The notes: generated by a model not told the origin, from the sequence alone. Counted from the stretch's first letter, positions 1 to 12,329 are shown. The stretch: DNA of 64,000 bases from Mytilisepta virgata (GCA_028015205.1 CM051514.1:24568150-24632149), one strand, 5' to 3'. Numbers and translations are program-made.

Positions 1-680
1 TTCACATTAACCATGGGCTGCTTTGGGGGAGAAAATAGAAGTTCTTTTTGTTTTTGTTTTAAAATATATATAGGCTCTCCTTCAACACAAGTTAATCGGA
101 CTCAACTGTAGTTTACCCTTTGGAAATTAAAGGGTGTATTACGATGTATGTGTCAGTTAAAATGATTTATTATGTAAAGGTTAATGGTTATAAAAATGTT
201 CATTTGTACAATGACATTCTCCCAATTTTTTCTTCTTTTTTTTTAGACTGTTTTTACGTAAATTGATATGAAAAAAAAAATTATGAAATAACAAAGTTCT
301 TGTTTAATTAATAAATACTATTGCCGAGAAATCAGTGTTACCATCCAAATTACAATATACTAGATTATTTCAGATAAATATTTTAATTGTTGTTTGTTGT
401 TATATGTGAAGAACCCTGAAATCTGGAAAATTATTAATATTATGGTAATTTTTTTAAACTTTAAGGGAAAACAACAACCACAGCTAGGTTTCAAATTTCA
501 GGTTAGAAAAGGCAATATCAAAAATTAGGTGAAAAGAAAGGATTAAAAACAAAGTTGGGCGCGATTACGTGCTGAAAGAATGTCTGGCTCAGAAAAACGG
601 GAAACAATTTCAGTATTAAAAATTATTCTTGTCGTTCTCCCCAACCGTAAAATATTAAACGGTTACTCTTGAAAGAATTT

Positions 681-1491
681 TAGCTCACCTGGCTATGCCA
701 AGGTGAGCTTTTGCCATCACTTTTCGTCCGTCGTCCGTCCGTCCGTCCGTCCATCTGTCGTAAACTTTTCATTCAAAATTCTTCTCCTCTGAAACCGCTG
801 GGCCGATTGGTTTGAAACATAATAGGAATGATCTATGACATGTCCTCTACAAATGATCCTCAATTTATTTTGATCTGACATAAAACATGGCTGTCGTTGC
901 TAAAAATAGAATATAGGGGCGCATGTGTAACTTAAAAACCGTTACAGATATCAAAAATCTGACATGGGGTAAAATTGATCAGCATGACAAGATCTACCTA
1001 CTCTGAAATTTTCAAAATTTTACATTTTTCGTCATTTATCTCCAAAACTATTTGAGATAGAAATGAAATGTAAATTTGAAAAATGTTTGCCATGTTGAGA
1101 TCTACATACCCTGAAATTTTAAAGGAAATCCCAAAACCCATTTAGGAGTTGTTGCCCTTTTTTCGTCAAATTTTCAAAATTTTAACATTTTTGCATTTAT
1201 CTCCAAAACTATTTGAGATAGAAGTGAAATGTAAATTGAAAAATGATTGCCATGTTGAGATCTGTCTACCCTGAAATTTTGAAGGGAATCCCAAATTCTA
1301 TTTAGGAGTTATTGGTTTGTGTAATTTGAAGTCGGGTTCTGTAACATTTATTTAAGGTTCACCCTTATTCCTGGTCAATTTTATCAACTTCCTGTTGGTA
1401 GGTGCAGTTACACAAGGACAAATATCCTTTCAGTGTCCAATGAAAACCATACTCCAGGTGAGCGATACAGGCTCTGGTGAGCCTCTTGTTA
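681..1491 (+). repeat. Dispersed 'tagctcacctg' repeat, copy 1
   Basis: The element opens with a short hairpin (tagctcacctgg ... ccaaggtgagct) and a gtccgtc-rich stretch, and closes with a block that includes caggtgagcgatacaggctc. Internally a segment ending in 'tctccaaaactatttgagatag' occurs twice about 170 bp apart. The same start and end blocks recur at 22501-23517, and the start block recurs in reverse at 27998. I recognise this as a repeat type common in bivalve genomes. No coding frame of note. Confidence 0.75.
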
Positions 1492-1893
1492 CATATACAT
1501 GTACGTATGCAAAACATCATTTTGTATATTTTTTCCGTAACGAGCAGATAGTGATTTTATAAATATGTTGTTAACTTGGCCCCCAAAAAAATTATTTTTA
1601 CAAAACATTCTTTCATATGTGTAATGTATTTGAACTTTATATCTATAATGATATTTATTTTATATAGTAAAGCATATCTTAATTTCCTAAAACCAATGCA
1701 CCACGATTTTGTCCAAATCCGAGTATTCTTTAATTTGTAAGCAAAAAAATAACACTGTACATATACGTACATCTGTACCAGCACACATTAATTCGGCGGG
1801 AAGTGATTGATAAGCTATGTTCATAATGTTTGTAAAGATGAGCTCTCAAATTTCATGAAATCGAGGCTAAAGTAAAAGATATTCTTAATAGTA

Positions 1894-2187
1894 GGGCCAC
1901 ACCAAATTGAATTTTAGTTTTCGGATTTTTGGGTATCTTGATCAAATTTACGCGCGGGCACTGATTTTGTAAAGTAAAATATTGCAAAAAATGGGGAAAA
2001 TGCTAACTTTGACGAAATTTTAGGAGCGGGAGAACAACTTTTTCATTTTTAATGTATTGAGAAATCAGGAATTTGGGACGAATGTTCAGCATTTTTGCAA
2101 AATAAGGCTGCAATTTATTTCTTAATTAAATAGTCTTAAAATCGGAGCGGCGAAATCCAAAGAACTAAATATCAATTTGATGTGGCT
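1894..2187. mobile_element. MITE with GGCCACACCAAATTG-type inverted ends, copy 1
   Basis: The left end reads gggccacaccaaattgaa and the right end reads atcaatttgatgtggc, which are inverted copies. The element is flanked by TA on both sides. A second copy with the same ends lies at 20512-20816. It has no coding capacity and probably moves with a transposase supplied elsewhere. Confidence 0.7.
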
Positions 2188-2189
2188 AA

Positions 2190-3890
2190 ATTACATAGAA
2201 GAGTGTGGTGGATTTTTTTTCATCCGGTATTCATCCACATAAATTAAGTTAGAAAAAAAAGAAACTTTGAAACTTTTGAAATACACTATTGTATATTTTC
2301 AGTGCATAAGTATATCAAGATACTTTTAATTCTAGTAGACAAAATGCCTTTTATCAAAATTGAAACTTTGAATGTTTTCAAAGTTGCATACTTCCGATAA
2401 TGGGCAGGATAATGTTTAGATGAATTTATTTTACCAGTTTTGTTACTATTATTATTACAAATTTCAGTTCAGCGTTGCAGTGTTCGGATGAAAGTACAGA
2501 ATATTTTATTTGAAAAAGTTAAAAGGAAATAGAATGGCGCGAACAAGTTTCACTAGCCAAAACAGTATCTGTCAACATGCTAGAGGACATAAAACATGGA
2601 CCAATTTCCAGTAGCTATCACAACGCTTCGCAGTTTTATTGATACGGATGTACTGCTGAAGCTCAGTACCACAGCCTTTTGGTATATTTCAGATCTTTAA
2701 ATTCTGAATTTTTACATTAACTGTAGTGGTATATAAGCAGGATTTAATACGTCGAAGCACATGTAGTAAAGAAACAAATCCTGTAACTGTAAAACAATCG
2801 GCTGAAACTGGTATTACTCATACACATTCCGACCAAATTTTTATCTTATTTTATCTTATATTATCAGTCCTGTGAACAATGATACCATTGTCAGGTAATT
2901 CATGTAGGGTCCCATACCTTACCATACTGAAGGAAGATTCAAGATGACGTGCCGAAAGTATCCTCTCCTCATCAAATTTGCGGTACTGACATTAAAGTCA
3001 GGACTTTAGAAATTTATACACAGAAGCGGAGAGAGAAAATTATTCAACATGGAAACAATAAATTCAACACTAAGGATTTATACAATGTATAGCATTAATT
3101 TCGTGGTTTTCGTATATATGCATTCATTTAAGTTTTAATAAACAATACATAATAATCCGGCTTCTTGATTAATCATAATATATACAGTACAGAAACTTTG
3201 GTCAAGATATGACCCATATTCATCCGTGTCTTATTCTCTAGTTTATTCTTTTAGTTGTACATGTATCCTTGTGGCAATTGTTTGTTATGTTCCATTCTCA
3301 TGAGCTTGTCTTGCCTTATGAATTTTCCCACTGTTTTGACTATTCTGTATTATTTTGCCGATATTCAGTGATTGTTTCCAAGAGGGTTATGGGTTAAATT
3401 ACATAATACATGGGGAAAATACCCCCAAAAGACTGGAATATTCTTACAAAAAGTATTTAGATAGCGCTTTTGTTAACGTTCTTTTCATTTATTTTATATC
3501 TTTAGTCTGAAGCTACAACTGGAGAAGACTTTTCTCAAATTATGATATTTCAGAAGAAAATTCTTCTGAAAATAATAATGATGATGCACTTTCAGTAAAA
3601 TTCAACTTCATTTCTGGAAGATTTTTCTTCTCAGATACAAGATAATTTTTTTGTACGTACCAACCATTTAACCTGGAACAAAGTTTTTAGAAGAACTATG
3701 TCTGTATGTCTATAGTATTTTGAGAAATCATCTTCTCAAATAAGATTGATATTATATAATGCTATTTGTGAAGGTTTTCATTTTTTATACCTAAATCTAT
3801 CAGAGAATACCATCTAGTCTTACCATTCTCATGTCAGTTGAAGGATAAATTGACAACATGTCAGACAAAATCATAAAAAAAGTTGCCAAT
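2190..3890. other. No recognisable gene
   Basis: AT-rich sequence with scattered short duplications. About 3240-3400 resembles the 3' tails of the reverse-transcriptase family seen at 21193 and 61750. No exon with convincing splice sites was found on either strand. Confidence 0.5.
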
Positions 3891-3899
3891 TTATGTAAA

Positions 3900-4310
3900 T
3901 TTATAGAAAATACCAAAACATAGTCGATAAAAAGGAAATCCTGGATTTTCCTTTTTTATTTTGGACTGCATTTACACTACAAAACATACCTGAAAGAAGT
4001 AAAATACATAGTAAACTAACGAAATATAAAACAGGACGAGACAAAACTAAAGAACTGGCAATGTGAACCCCCATAAAAAAACCGGAAGTGACATCAGGTG
4101 GAAGGGTAAGCATGTCCTGCTCAGTTAACGGTACCCGTCACATTGCCAATGAAGTGTCAAGTCTGGTGAGGTTTAAAGTCAGGTGGGGGTCTATTCCATA
4201 AGAAAGTGAAAGCTAACTGAAGATATATCTATATATATCTCATACATACACTTCCTGTCGGCCAATCAAATCGTGATGACGACCGTTAAAATTTTTGGAC
4301 TGATGAAATT
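3900..4310 (-). pseudogene. 3' end of a YIDD-type reverse-transcriptase element, fragment
   Basis: On the minus strand, about 4260-4310 carries the degenerate counterpart of the sequence that follows the RT at 21193 (a KFYGRHH-like stretch, cggtcgtcatcacga). It is followed by the family's noncoding tail, with the blocks ggaagtgacatcaggtg and gttaacgg seen also at 10435-10530. The frame is broken. It is a 5'-truncated relic. Confidence 0.55.
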
Positions 4311-4744
4311 ATACGATAAATGAAACTATGTCATATTCGAAATTCGAAACTTTGTGGCATCATTTTAACAGTACACCTACACCATATGCACACAGAGTAA
4401 ATATTTTCCATATCCAAAAGACCGCTGATTTACTTCCTTAGTTGTCTTGCTTATTTTCGAGAAGGAAGTTTTCTCCGTTTTTTAGAGAGTTCTAGTATAA
4501 TGTGTATTTTTATATTGATACACTGTTATGTATGTATGTCCTTTTTGGTGTGGTCTTTATCAGTGTTTTTGATTTTTATGAATATGGAATGGCTGTGGTG
4601 TAAATGAACATGTATTTTCTTAATTTAAATGTATAGATTTTTTTCTTTGCAAATTGTAAATGGCTTACAAAGTAGAATCAGTTAAAGACGAAAACCTTCA
4701 ACTTAAGTTTTTTAATAGAGTTAGATATACTTTTTGGGAAATTA

Positions 4745-7700
4745 TTATGGGCCGCCTAGTCCACAATTTCCAAATCTACAAACCACACCTGGAGTAGTAG
4801 TCGTGTTGCTGCCTAAAATACAAAGTAAATCGATTTTCATAAAGATATGTTTTCAATGTATATGTATATACAAAAACTTTATGCCTATCCAATCATCGGC
4901 CCTTAGAAGTTAATTTCAATTTGTAAATAAATATGTAAATAAATATAACTACATTGTTAAAAATAGTTCCTGTCTTTTTATAAATCAAAACATTTACAAC
5001 AATACACAGCAACAGTGCGACACATTCCTTCATCTTCGCAAGAAAGCCAGATAAATTTCTATTCTACATCTAAATTTTTAAATTTAATAAAGGTTTTTCA
5101 AACTGAATCGAAAACGGTTTTTCGCTCTTTATTGTAAATGGGATTTTCTAAAAGAAAATAACTTTAATCTTCAGTTGCATTTTAATAAAATTTACACATT
5201 CGTTGCGTACTTCTTGTTTAATATAAGTTTGGTTTTTTGTCTTCCAAATGTTTCGGTTTTAATGCTGCTGATGAGAGGTAACTCCTTGAAATGCGTCGTA
5301 TACAGCATTGTATAAATTTACTATATCTAATATTAGTATCTTTGGATTGTTAATTTGAAACTCCTGGGATTATGCCTCTGCTGGTGGACCCTATGTCCCC
5401 GAGGGTATTCGCCAACCAAGTCGTCAGTCTTTTCTGATATGATTATTCATTAATTTGCTACAGAAATTGCCAATATTTAGCAAAATTCAAAAATAGTAGA
5501 AATACTGAGGGTTCATTCCTTGTACTGCACATGGTAAATCTCCTTAGCTGAAATTTGGCTTCCTATTTTTTGGTTGAGTACTTCTTGTTTAATATAAGTT
5601 TGGTTTTTGTTCTTCCAAATGTTTCGGTTTCAATGCTGCTGATGAGAGGTAACTCCTTGAAATGCGTCGTATACAGCATATTATTAAATAATACGATTAA
5701 AACAGCCCTAATACTACCAAAACGTCATGTGTCATACTGGTGACGTCGTCCTGGTTATATAAATCACGTGATCTATATTGCTTTTCGGCCCGGTCCAATA
5801 CTGAAAAAGGCCGTATGAGCCCTAGGGCTAATACAGCCTTTTCACTTCCGGTCGTTTCATTGCCAGTCCGTATTGGAAATATTGGCCCTATATTCACATT
5901 TGATGTATGTAATACAGCATTCAGAACAAGTCTGTATTGAAAAAGTTGTAAATAAAATAAAAGTGTTATGAACTGGCTGTTTCTGTATTGGCACTGGTAT
6001 AGATTCTCGGTCAGCTGTATTGGCCCTCGATCCTACGGGTCTCGAGGCCAATACAGCAAACCTTGAATCTATACCAGTGCCAATACAGAAACAGCCAGTT
6101 AATAACACTATAGTATAAATTTACTATATCTAATATTAGTATCTTTGGATTGTTATTTTGTCTTTATCTTATGTTTTTATAACAACCCTGCTCAATAGCC
6201 AGTTTATGAGCACTAATTCTAAGTTGAGTAAGTTATTTTCTAGTATCAAAACTCTTGACAATATTTAGATAAGTCACTTTTTTGAAAATATCCTTGAATT
6301 TGAAATAAGTTCGTAATTTATCCTTCTTCATTGTAACATTCTGTAAAAGTTCATCCCTCCAATATTTAATCAAAATATATTTAATATTGTTTATACTTAA
6401 ATTATTTATATTTCTCCTATTCTTGGCGTGTTTAATCGGTGGGATAAAAATACATAATATCTTTAACCATTTCCAGGTGATTAAATTTCTACGTGGGAAT
6501 TACCGCCCTTTTTTCTACAGATATTGGAACGATAAACTAGAGAAGTCCCGAAATGACGTCTATGTAAACAAACTACATAGCAAGTCAATAGTTAAATTTT
6601 AGATTTTAACACGCTCGCTAAAGGCTCGCGTGTAGAAAATCGAAAATTTAACTATCTCGGGTGGAGAAATTCCATAACTCACTCGTACCTGAAGGAGAAT
6701 CTATATGTATATCCAAGTGTTTTGCAATAAAAACAATGATAGAATACTATGTTTCACACTGTAAGTAATGAAGAAAATGTCCTTATAAATTGTCAAAGTT
6801 ATACACCGTTAAATTTGTGATGGATAGTTTAATCTTATCAGAATAACAACCAATTAAATTTTCGCTGCTAGTTAGGGTTCTATGGCTAGTTTAATCATTA
6901 TGAAACTAACTGAATTTAAACAAATTTAAGTTAAACATAGTGTCAAATTTCAAACAATATGTGCGTGATATACATGTAGGTTTCTTTGACATAAACCGTA
7001 TTTGGAAATGAATTGACAAATTAACATGAATAATATGCAATGGTATTTCATATCAGATAAAAATTTATTTTTTCTCGTTGGTTAAAAGGCGATCATGTGT
7101 CATTTATTATTCTGCAGTAAAATTTCTATGATAACGATCGGAAAACCGGTCTTTATCATGATACGACCGGTTTTTTGGTCATTACCACCGTGCAGGCGGA
7201 TTAGAGTTACGCCCCTGTAATAAAACGCAAATGTGATTCAGATGTTTTGACAAACATAGCTGAAGCTGGTGCGTCTGCAGGTTGAAGCCGTTTCCCAACA
7301 TTGTCAGATGCATACAAAAAGAAAGTTTTGTGTAAATTGGTTTTCAAAGAATTTTATTCAGTAGTGAAACAATCAATGTGACCAATATTGGTATGCGGTA
7401 AAAAATTAAGCTCAAAATGACAAATATTAAAATCAGCAATATCCAGAGTTTACATTCAATATATTCTCGGAATATAAGTCTGTGTAAAATTTCCATAGTT
7501 GCTTCAATGAAATAAACATAATAATTACTTATGCAGAGGGCATGAAACAGACAGCCCTCCGGACAGTAGTATTGACTGAAACACCGACAATGCCCTCGCA
7601 TGCGCCTTGGGCATTATCGGTGTTTCAGTCAATACTACTGTCCCTTGGCGGTATAAATTTCATGATAAAGCCCTCTGCATAAGTAAATATCATATAATTA

Positions 7701-8345
7701 TTGTGATTTTAATTGGATATTTTCGGTATTGATCATTTATCCACGTTGTGTCAAAGATGATTGAAAATAGCGATACGAGTTACCAAAACTGAACAAATAT
7801 ATTACAGGATGAAGTCATATTGGTTCTATTTACTTGTCGTGTGAATGGGAATATGTTTATTGAGGTCTATTTTTAGGGCCTGAAGAGTTACCATTGATCA
7901 CTGCTTTATATTAAGGTCAATATTAACTTTGTAGGTCATGTATCAACCTGTACAGATGCCGTATGTGTCTTATTACATTGTACATACATGTAGGAGGTGA
8001 ATATCGATTTGAATAGACGGCTCGGAAATAAATGGAAATTGTTTCAGTGAAAAAAAAACCAACATCAAACAATATCATACTGACCGTATGTCGCGTAATC
8101 TAATCGTTTTTTTAACGAAATTTTGTAATTAAAATAGAAATTATTCCATGTAACAAAGACCCCTTGTGTCGTATTTATTATTAATTATTTTAATTTTATA
8201 AATTTTGTAATAACATGATCAAAGGCGAATACTTAAAATATAATTTATCTCAACAGAATCGTGTATTAATTCACAATACATGTAGTCTATTATTAATAAT
8301 AATATTTCTTGTCATATAAACAAATTAAATATTTGTGACAAAAAC

Positions 8346-8405
<60 letters not shown>

Positions 8406-8605
8406 GTATAAAAAGTTGCAAAACAACATCAAAATAAATCAAATAAAACTTAGCAAAATTTTCGGATCACTGAGATCATTCATCAGTGCTGTCGCGTTGC
8501 GAAATGATTAATTAATTACATGTAGAAAACAATATGGCTAATCCTGATTTTGATCTTCCTCATATGTAGCATCGCATGTAAACATGAATTAAAATAAATA
8601 AATAA

Positions 8606-8691
<86 letters not shown>

Positions 8692-11600
8692 ATATATATA
8701 TCAAAGCAATGCAATAAAAACAAACTAGATCAAATTAATGCAATCAAGAAATATACTCCTATGCACTGTATATGTACACATGAAAAATTAAGATCCTCAG
8801 TTCTGATGACTGCTTCAAAAATAGCCGATTAGTTTCACATGTTCTGAAATAGGGTTTAAAAATTTAATATTTTTTTGGTCTTTTGACATAAATTCATCTT
8901 CCAAGTCTATTATTTTTTTTTAAATATATCTAATCTTTTTTTTTACTTATTTTAATTGCAATCTAACAGGAAATGTTCCTCGTTTTCAAGTACATGACTT
9001 TGTTTACAAAGCCTATCTTCTCTAGGAATTTTAAAATATCTACACTTTTCAATTTCTAGGTTGTGGTCACGTAAACGGAGTTAATAGTAAGTTTTACATA
9101 CCTGCATTTACTTTGGAATCACTACCTAAAAAATGAAATAATTAGAAGATGTGCACATGTTGAGTCTTTTGTTGTCATTAAGGGGGTACCCAACACTTTA
9201 ACTAAAATAGATTTATCTCGTTTAATTTTTATAAAATTTTGACGAAATATTTACTTTTTTGACCTGTTGACAAAAATATAAAAAAATTAAGAAATTTTAA
9301 CCACATAATTTACTGGAATAATTTCATTGGATATAAAGCAGTTTGACAAATACTAATTTTAATCATTGAGAAGCTTGATTTCTTTTTAGTAATTTTAGGT
9401 GATTAAAACGTTCAGCTGATTTTTAAAGAGTTAACTCCCTTAGATGTTCTGTACCCCCTTAAGTCCAAATTTATTCGCTGAAACAGAAGCCAACACCAAA
9501 AGAAAGTACATTAAACCATTTAATGCGACATTTTCAATATTTTTAAAATATTTTATAAACCGTTACAAAAGAGAAATAATCCTGATAGAAAACAGCTAAA
9601 TACTGTACACAGTCTATCAATTTTCCAGTAAACCATAGCTTTGAGGAACTGTTTGGTTTTGGATTATTTAAAGCTATTTTACATTGTAGTTTGACTTCAT
9701 GACGATTAGATTTGTTTTATAAAATAAAGAACTATGGTTTAACTAAACAAAAATTGAATTGATGGTATTTACATACAAAAAACAAAAGTATATCAGATGG
9801 TACTAATAATATACTATAGGGTAATTACTTGACAAACAAAACCTTGCGAGCTCTTCGGCAACTAATTTATAAAAATATGAAAACTCCGGAATTTATAAAA
9901 TTTAAGCTATACTTAAAATAACAACATGGTTCTAAGTTTTCTAAACAAAACTCGCCAATATTTGTTTGCCATAACGTCATACCTGACGCGAAAATCAATG
10001 AATTGTACACAGAAAATGGAGAATCTGATCTCGTAAAATTTTCGTGGTTTTTCAGCAGTGGAAAAGACAATAGTTACATGTAACTAGGAATATTGGAAAC
10101 AAACGGTAGAGTAATACTTTTACTGTAGTCTTAAAAAGACACACATTAATGTAATATTTTCTATAAGACTTTAAGTAATATCTCTGGAAATGAGTAAAAC
10201 TTCATTTTCTTTTCTGTCTAAATAACTTATACCATTAATATCGGTAAAACAATACCGAGACGACAAAACGGTGGGAAAAGTCCATCAATTCGAAGTCCAA
10301 GGAAAAATCTAAGTCAGGTAAATAGAACACACCAAACAAACGCCAGAAGGATACATGTATAACTAAAAGAGTAAAAATGCTTTAATAAACGAAACAAAAC
10401 TAGAACAAAGACAGCACAGAAACAAAGTACGAGTAATGTGAACTCCCATTAAAAACCGGGAGTGACATCAGGTGCTCCGGAAGTGTAAGCACGTACTGCT
10501 CCGTTAACGGCACCCTTCACATTGCAAGAGGCATTTTCATAAAATAAGGATAAAGCTTACCTGTTTCTTCGGTATCTCCTGTATGTCTCCCTAAAATAAA
10601 ATAATAAATGAATAAAAACTTTTCTATTGCATGTCAGCACTGTAATTGGTAAGTAAATACACGAGGATTTTTTTTATGTGCACGTGATAAAAGTTGAAGC
10701 TTTCATTGAGTATTCCCCACTTTTTGGTACATGTGAGTTGTCTCCCATATGTACATATTATCAGGTTTTCTGCAAACGTATATCGTAAAATATCAGCCGC
10801 TAGACACAATGTGAAGCTTTTTCGGCGAGTGAGCGTAGCGAACGAGCTAAAAAGCTTCATATTGTGTCGAGCGGCTTATATTTTACAATATTTGTTTGAA
10901 GAAAACTTGATGATAAATTTATCGTATTGTTAACTAGCAATCTTAATGGAATTTCTTACTTTTCAATGGCCATCTGCCTATAACCGGATGTTTTCCTGAT
11001 ATATTCGGGTCAACGTTGGGTCAAACATTATGACGTCGCTGATATATTCGGGTCAGCTCATATTAGGGTCGGGTCAACTCTTTACGACGTCACAGTGCCG
11101 AAATACGGGAAATTGTGAAGGCCTTAGCAGGTCGATATAGGCATGGGGAAATACGATAAACGGAGTTATCTGTTCTTAGAGAAGATATCTTCCATAGACA
11201 TCAATGTTCAAATTGTCATTTTCCTGTAAAATATTTTTTCTTCCCAATAATATCCTCGACATGCCATGTACACAATAGAGATATTTTTTTTTTGGATATA
11301 TTTTCTCGCATTTTTCGATGTACGATGAAGGCCTTCCCCAATTCAATATTTTCAGAAAAAATTTAGAATTACTGTTTGCCATTCATGTTAAATACAAGGC
11401 ACCTTTTGTTAGGAAAGATAACTCATGCATATGGCAGACAACTCCAACATAAGAAAATAGGGAATATCAACCGATGGATGCTTCGGACCAATTTTTAAGA
11501 CGTTGTAAACATAGAGCAGCTATGGCAATCATATCTATTCCAATTCATGCTCAAAATCTGGAAAATATACATGCATATGTACGTATAAAGACCTTCCAGA

Positions 11601-11888
11601 ACAGATATGCTTTTTGTTAAGATTTAAGTTAAGCTTGGTCCAAGAAATTGAGAGGAGATTGTTTTTAACAAGCAAAAAGTATAGTATATGCTATAAAAAT
11701 CCTTACGTTAGTTTATTTGAGAGATTAGAAATAATTTTGTTATCTTGTAATGCGCAAATTAAGTAGAATAGAGAATGGAAACGGAGAATGTTGTCAGGGC
11801 ACAACAAAATTACCTTGAACTTGAGTATGCCAGCTCACGTTTGACAATAAAATTACCAGTGCAAGAATTATAATGTGGCACCGCATTT
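4745..11888 (-). CDS. Micro-exon gene for a small secreted Cys/Gly peptide precursor (gene C)
   Basis: Four exons on the minus strand, listed 5' to 3': 11814-11888, 10561-10590, 9102-9125 and 4745-4812. Exon 1 starts after a strong acceptor (tctttctttcag), has the ATG two bases in, and encodes a signal peptide ([18 protein letters not shown]...). It ends AAG|GTAATT. The 30-bp and 24-bp exons have good sites (tttattttag ... CAG|GTAAGC; attttttag ... CAG|GTATGT) and encode hydrophilic [10 protein letters not shown] and GSDSKVNA. The last exon follows ttgtattttag, adds a Thr run, and ends [11 protein letters not shown] then TAA, with ATTAAA about 30 nt downstream. Every join is phase 1, so both micro-exons are skippable cassettes. 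The product would be about 64 residues and secreted. Function is unknown. The exon chain is inferred from splice signals and frame, without transcripts. A relative lies at 16518-19313. Confidence 0.6.
4893..5033 (-). CDS. Short ORF with signal-peptide-like start (doubtful)
   Basis: A 46-codon frame opens [15 protein letters not shown], which looks like a signal peptide, and sits 80 nt upstream of the last exon of gene C on the same strand. The rest is low-complexity and hydrophobic. It could be an alternative first exon spliced at a weak GTATTG site in phase 1, or chance. The sequence before the ATG (tttcttgcgaag) is only a weak acceptor. Confidence 0.2.
   Translation of the reverse strand: MKECVALLLCIVVNVLIYKKTGTIFNNVVIFIYIFIYKLKLTSKGR
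5207..6153 (-). repeat. ~376-bp partial-tandem repeat, locus 1, split by an insertion
   Basis: This is the reverse complement of the repeat seen at 42548-43028 and 60733-61185. One partial copy is followed by about 230 bp of linker and a second partial copy. The second copy is interrupted at 5681-6110 and resumes at 6111 (tagtataaatttactatat). The same partial-tandem structure at three loci argues for movement as a unit. Confidence 0.75.
5681..6110. mobile_element. Insertion with long terminal foldback inside a repeat
   Basis: The uninterrupted repeat reads gcatagtata at other loci; here 430 bp are inserted between gcata and tagtata, giving a TA duplication. The right third (5962-6109) is a near-perfect hairpin: agtgttatgaactggctg pairs with cagccagttaataacact, and the arms continue through 'tattggcactggtatagattc'. 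Left of it is a further small hairpin with ccctaggg at its centre. No ORF of interest. Confidence 0.65.
6588..6655. repeat. Foldback element, family shared with 50239-50355
   Basis: The arms atagttaaattttagattttaac and gaaaatcgaaaatttaactat face each other across a cgctcgctaaaggctcgcg loop region. The flank on the right (tatctcgggtggagaaattcc) matches, in reverse, the left arm of the hairpin at 50239, so both belong to one family. Confidence 0.6.
7525..7686. mobile_element. Long hairpin (foldback) element
   Basis: The outer arms ttacttatgcagagggcatg and ccctctgcataagtaa pair. The inner arms (gacagtagtattgactgaaa... and its complement ending actactgtcc) are nearly perfect over more than 30 bp around a gcatgcgcc centre. 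The arms contain no coding information; the short ORF across it is incidental. Confidence 0.7.
8350..8690. repeat. Two TA microsatellites with an aata run
   Basis: (TA)n at about 8350-8402 and 8610-8690, the second preceded by four aata units. Open frames through it encode only Ile/Tyr runs and are not genes. Confidence 0.9.
9182..9458. mobile_element. piggyBac-like MITE, family 1, TTAA duplication
   Basis: A 277-bp element flanked by TTAA at 9178-9181 and 9459-9462. The ends are inverted (GGGGGTACCCAACA and TGTTCTGTACCCCC). TTAA target duplication is the known hallmark of piggyBac transposases. It is non-coding, so non-autonomous. A truncated inverted relative lies at about 43873-44105. Confidence 0.8.
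10330..10530 (-). repeat. 3' tail fragment of the YIDD-type RT family
   Basis: Shares the blocks actaaaagagtaaaa, agacagcacagaaac, gggagtgacatcaggtg and gttaacggcacc with about 3900-4150 and, in part, with 63360-63460. The plus-oriented counterpart follows the RT fragment at 21193. No coding part remains. Confidence 0.5.
10760..10911. mobile_element. Foldback element
   Basis: Inverted arms run from atcaggttttctgcaaacg to the complementary stretch ending gaagaaaacttgat; the inner arms gctagacacaatgtgaagct and agcttcatattgtgtcgagc are nearly perfect. The loop contains gagtgagcgtagcgaacgagc. It lies in the intron between the first two exons of gene C. Confidence 0.65.
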
Positions 11889-11964
11889 CTGAAAGAAAGA
11901 AAAAACACGATGTTTTAAAAAATATATAAGGAAATGCGTTTCAGCTTATTGTGTCTATGATATG

Positions 11965-12320
11965 AAGGGCTAGAGGTACGCGTAACAAGTCGTTCACGTA
12001 CCCAAGAGGTACACGTAACACTGTTCACGTAACCTAGAGGTACACCTAACACTTTGTTTACGTACCCTAGACGTACACGTAACACTTTGTTCACGTTTCT
12101 AGAGGTGCGCGTAACAGTTTGTTCACGTACCCTAGAGGTACATGTAACACTTTGTTCACATTCCTAGAGGTGCGCGTAACAGTTTGTTCACGTACCCTAG
12201 AGGTTCACGTATGCGGAATAACCTTTATACCCTATGCACAATGAACTCGTCTGCTGGATAGTTTTAGCTGCACGAGCAAACAGTTACGCGTATCTCCAGG
12301 GTACGTGAACAAACTGTTAA
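11965..12320. repeat. ~33-bp minisatellite with an inverted end copy
   Basis: About eight degenerate units of the type 'agaggtacacgtaacactttgttcacgtaccct' run to 12215. A single inverted unit (tctccagggtacgtgaacaaactgtta) lies at 12290-12320, which suggests a subterminal-repeat mobile element. It lies just upstream of the signal-peptide exon of gene C. Confidence 0.75.
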
Positions 12321-12329
12321 AATAGGCAG

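Noticed and set aside
2930..2975. 9-bp micro-exon candidate on the minus strand (tatggtaag between acceptor and donor)
   Set aside because: In phase 1 it would introduce a stop codon.
8516..8704. 62-codon ORF of Ile-Tyr repeats
   Set aside because: Translation of a TA microsatellite.
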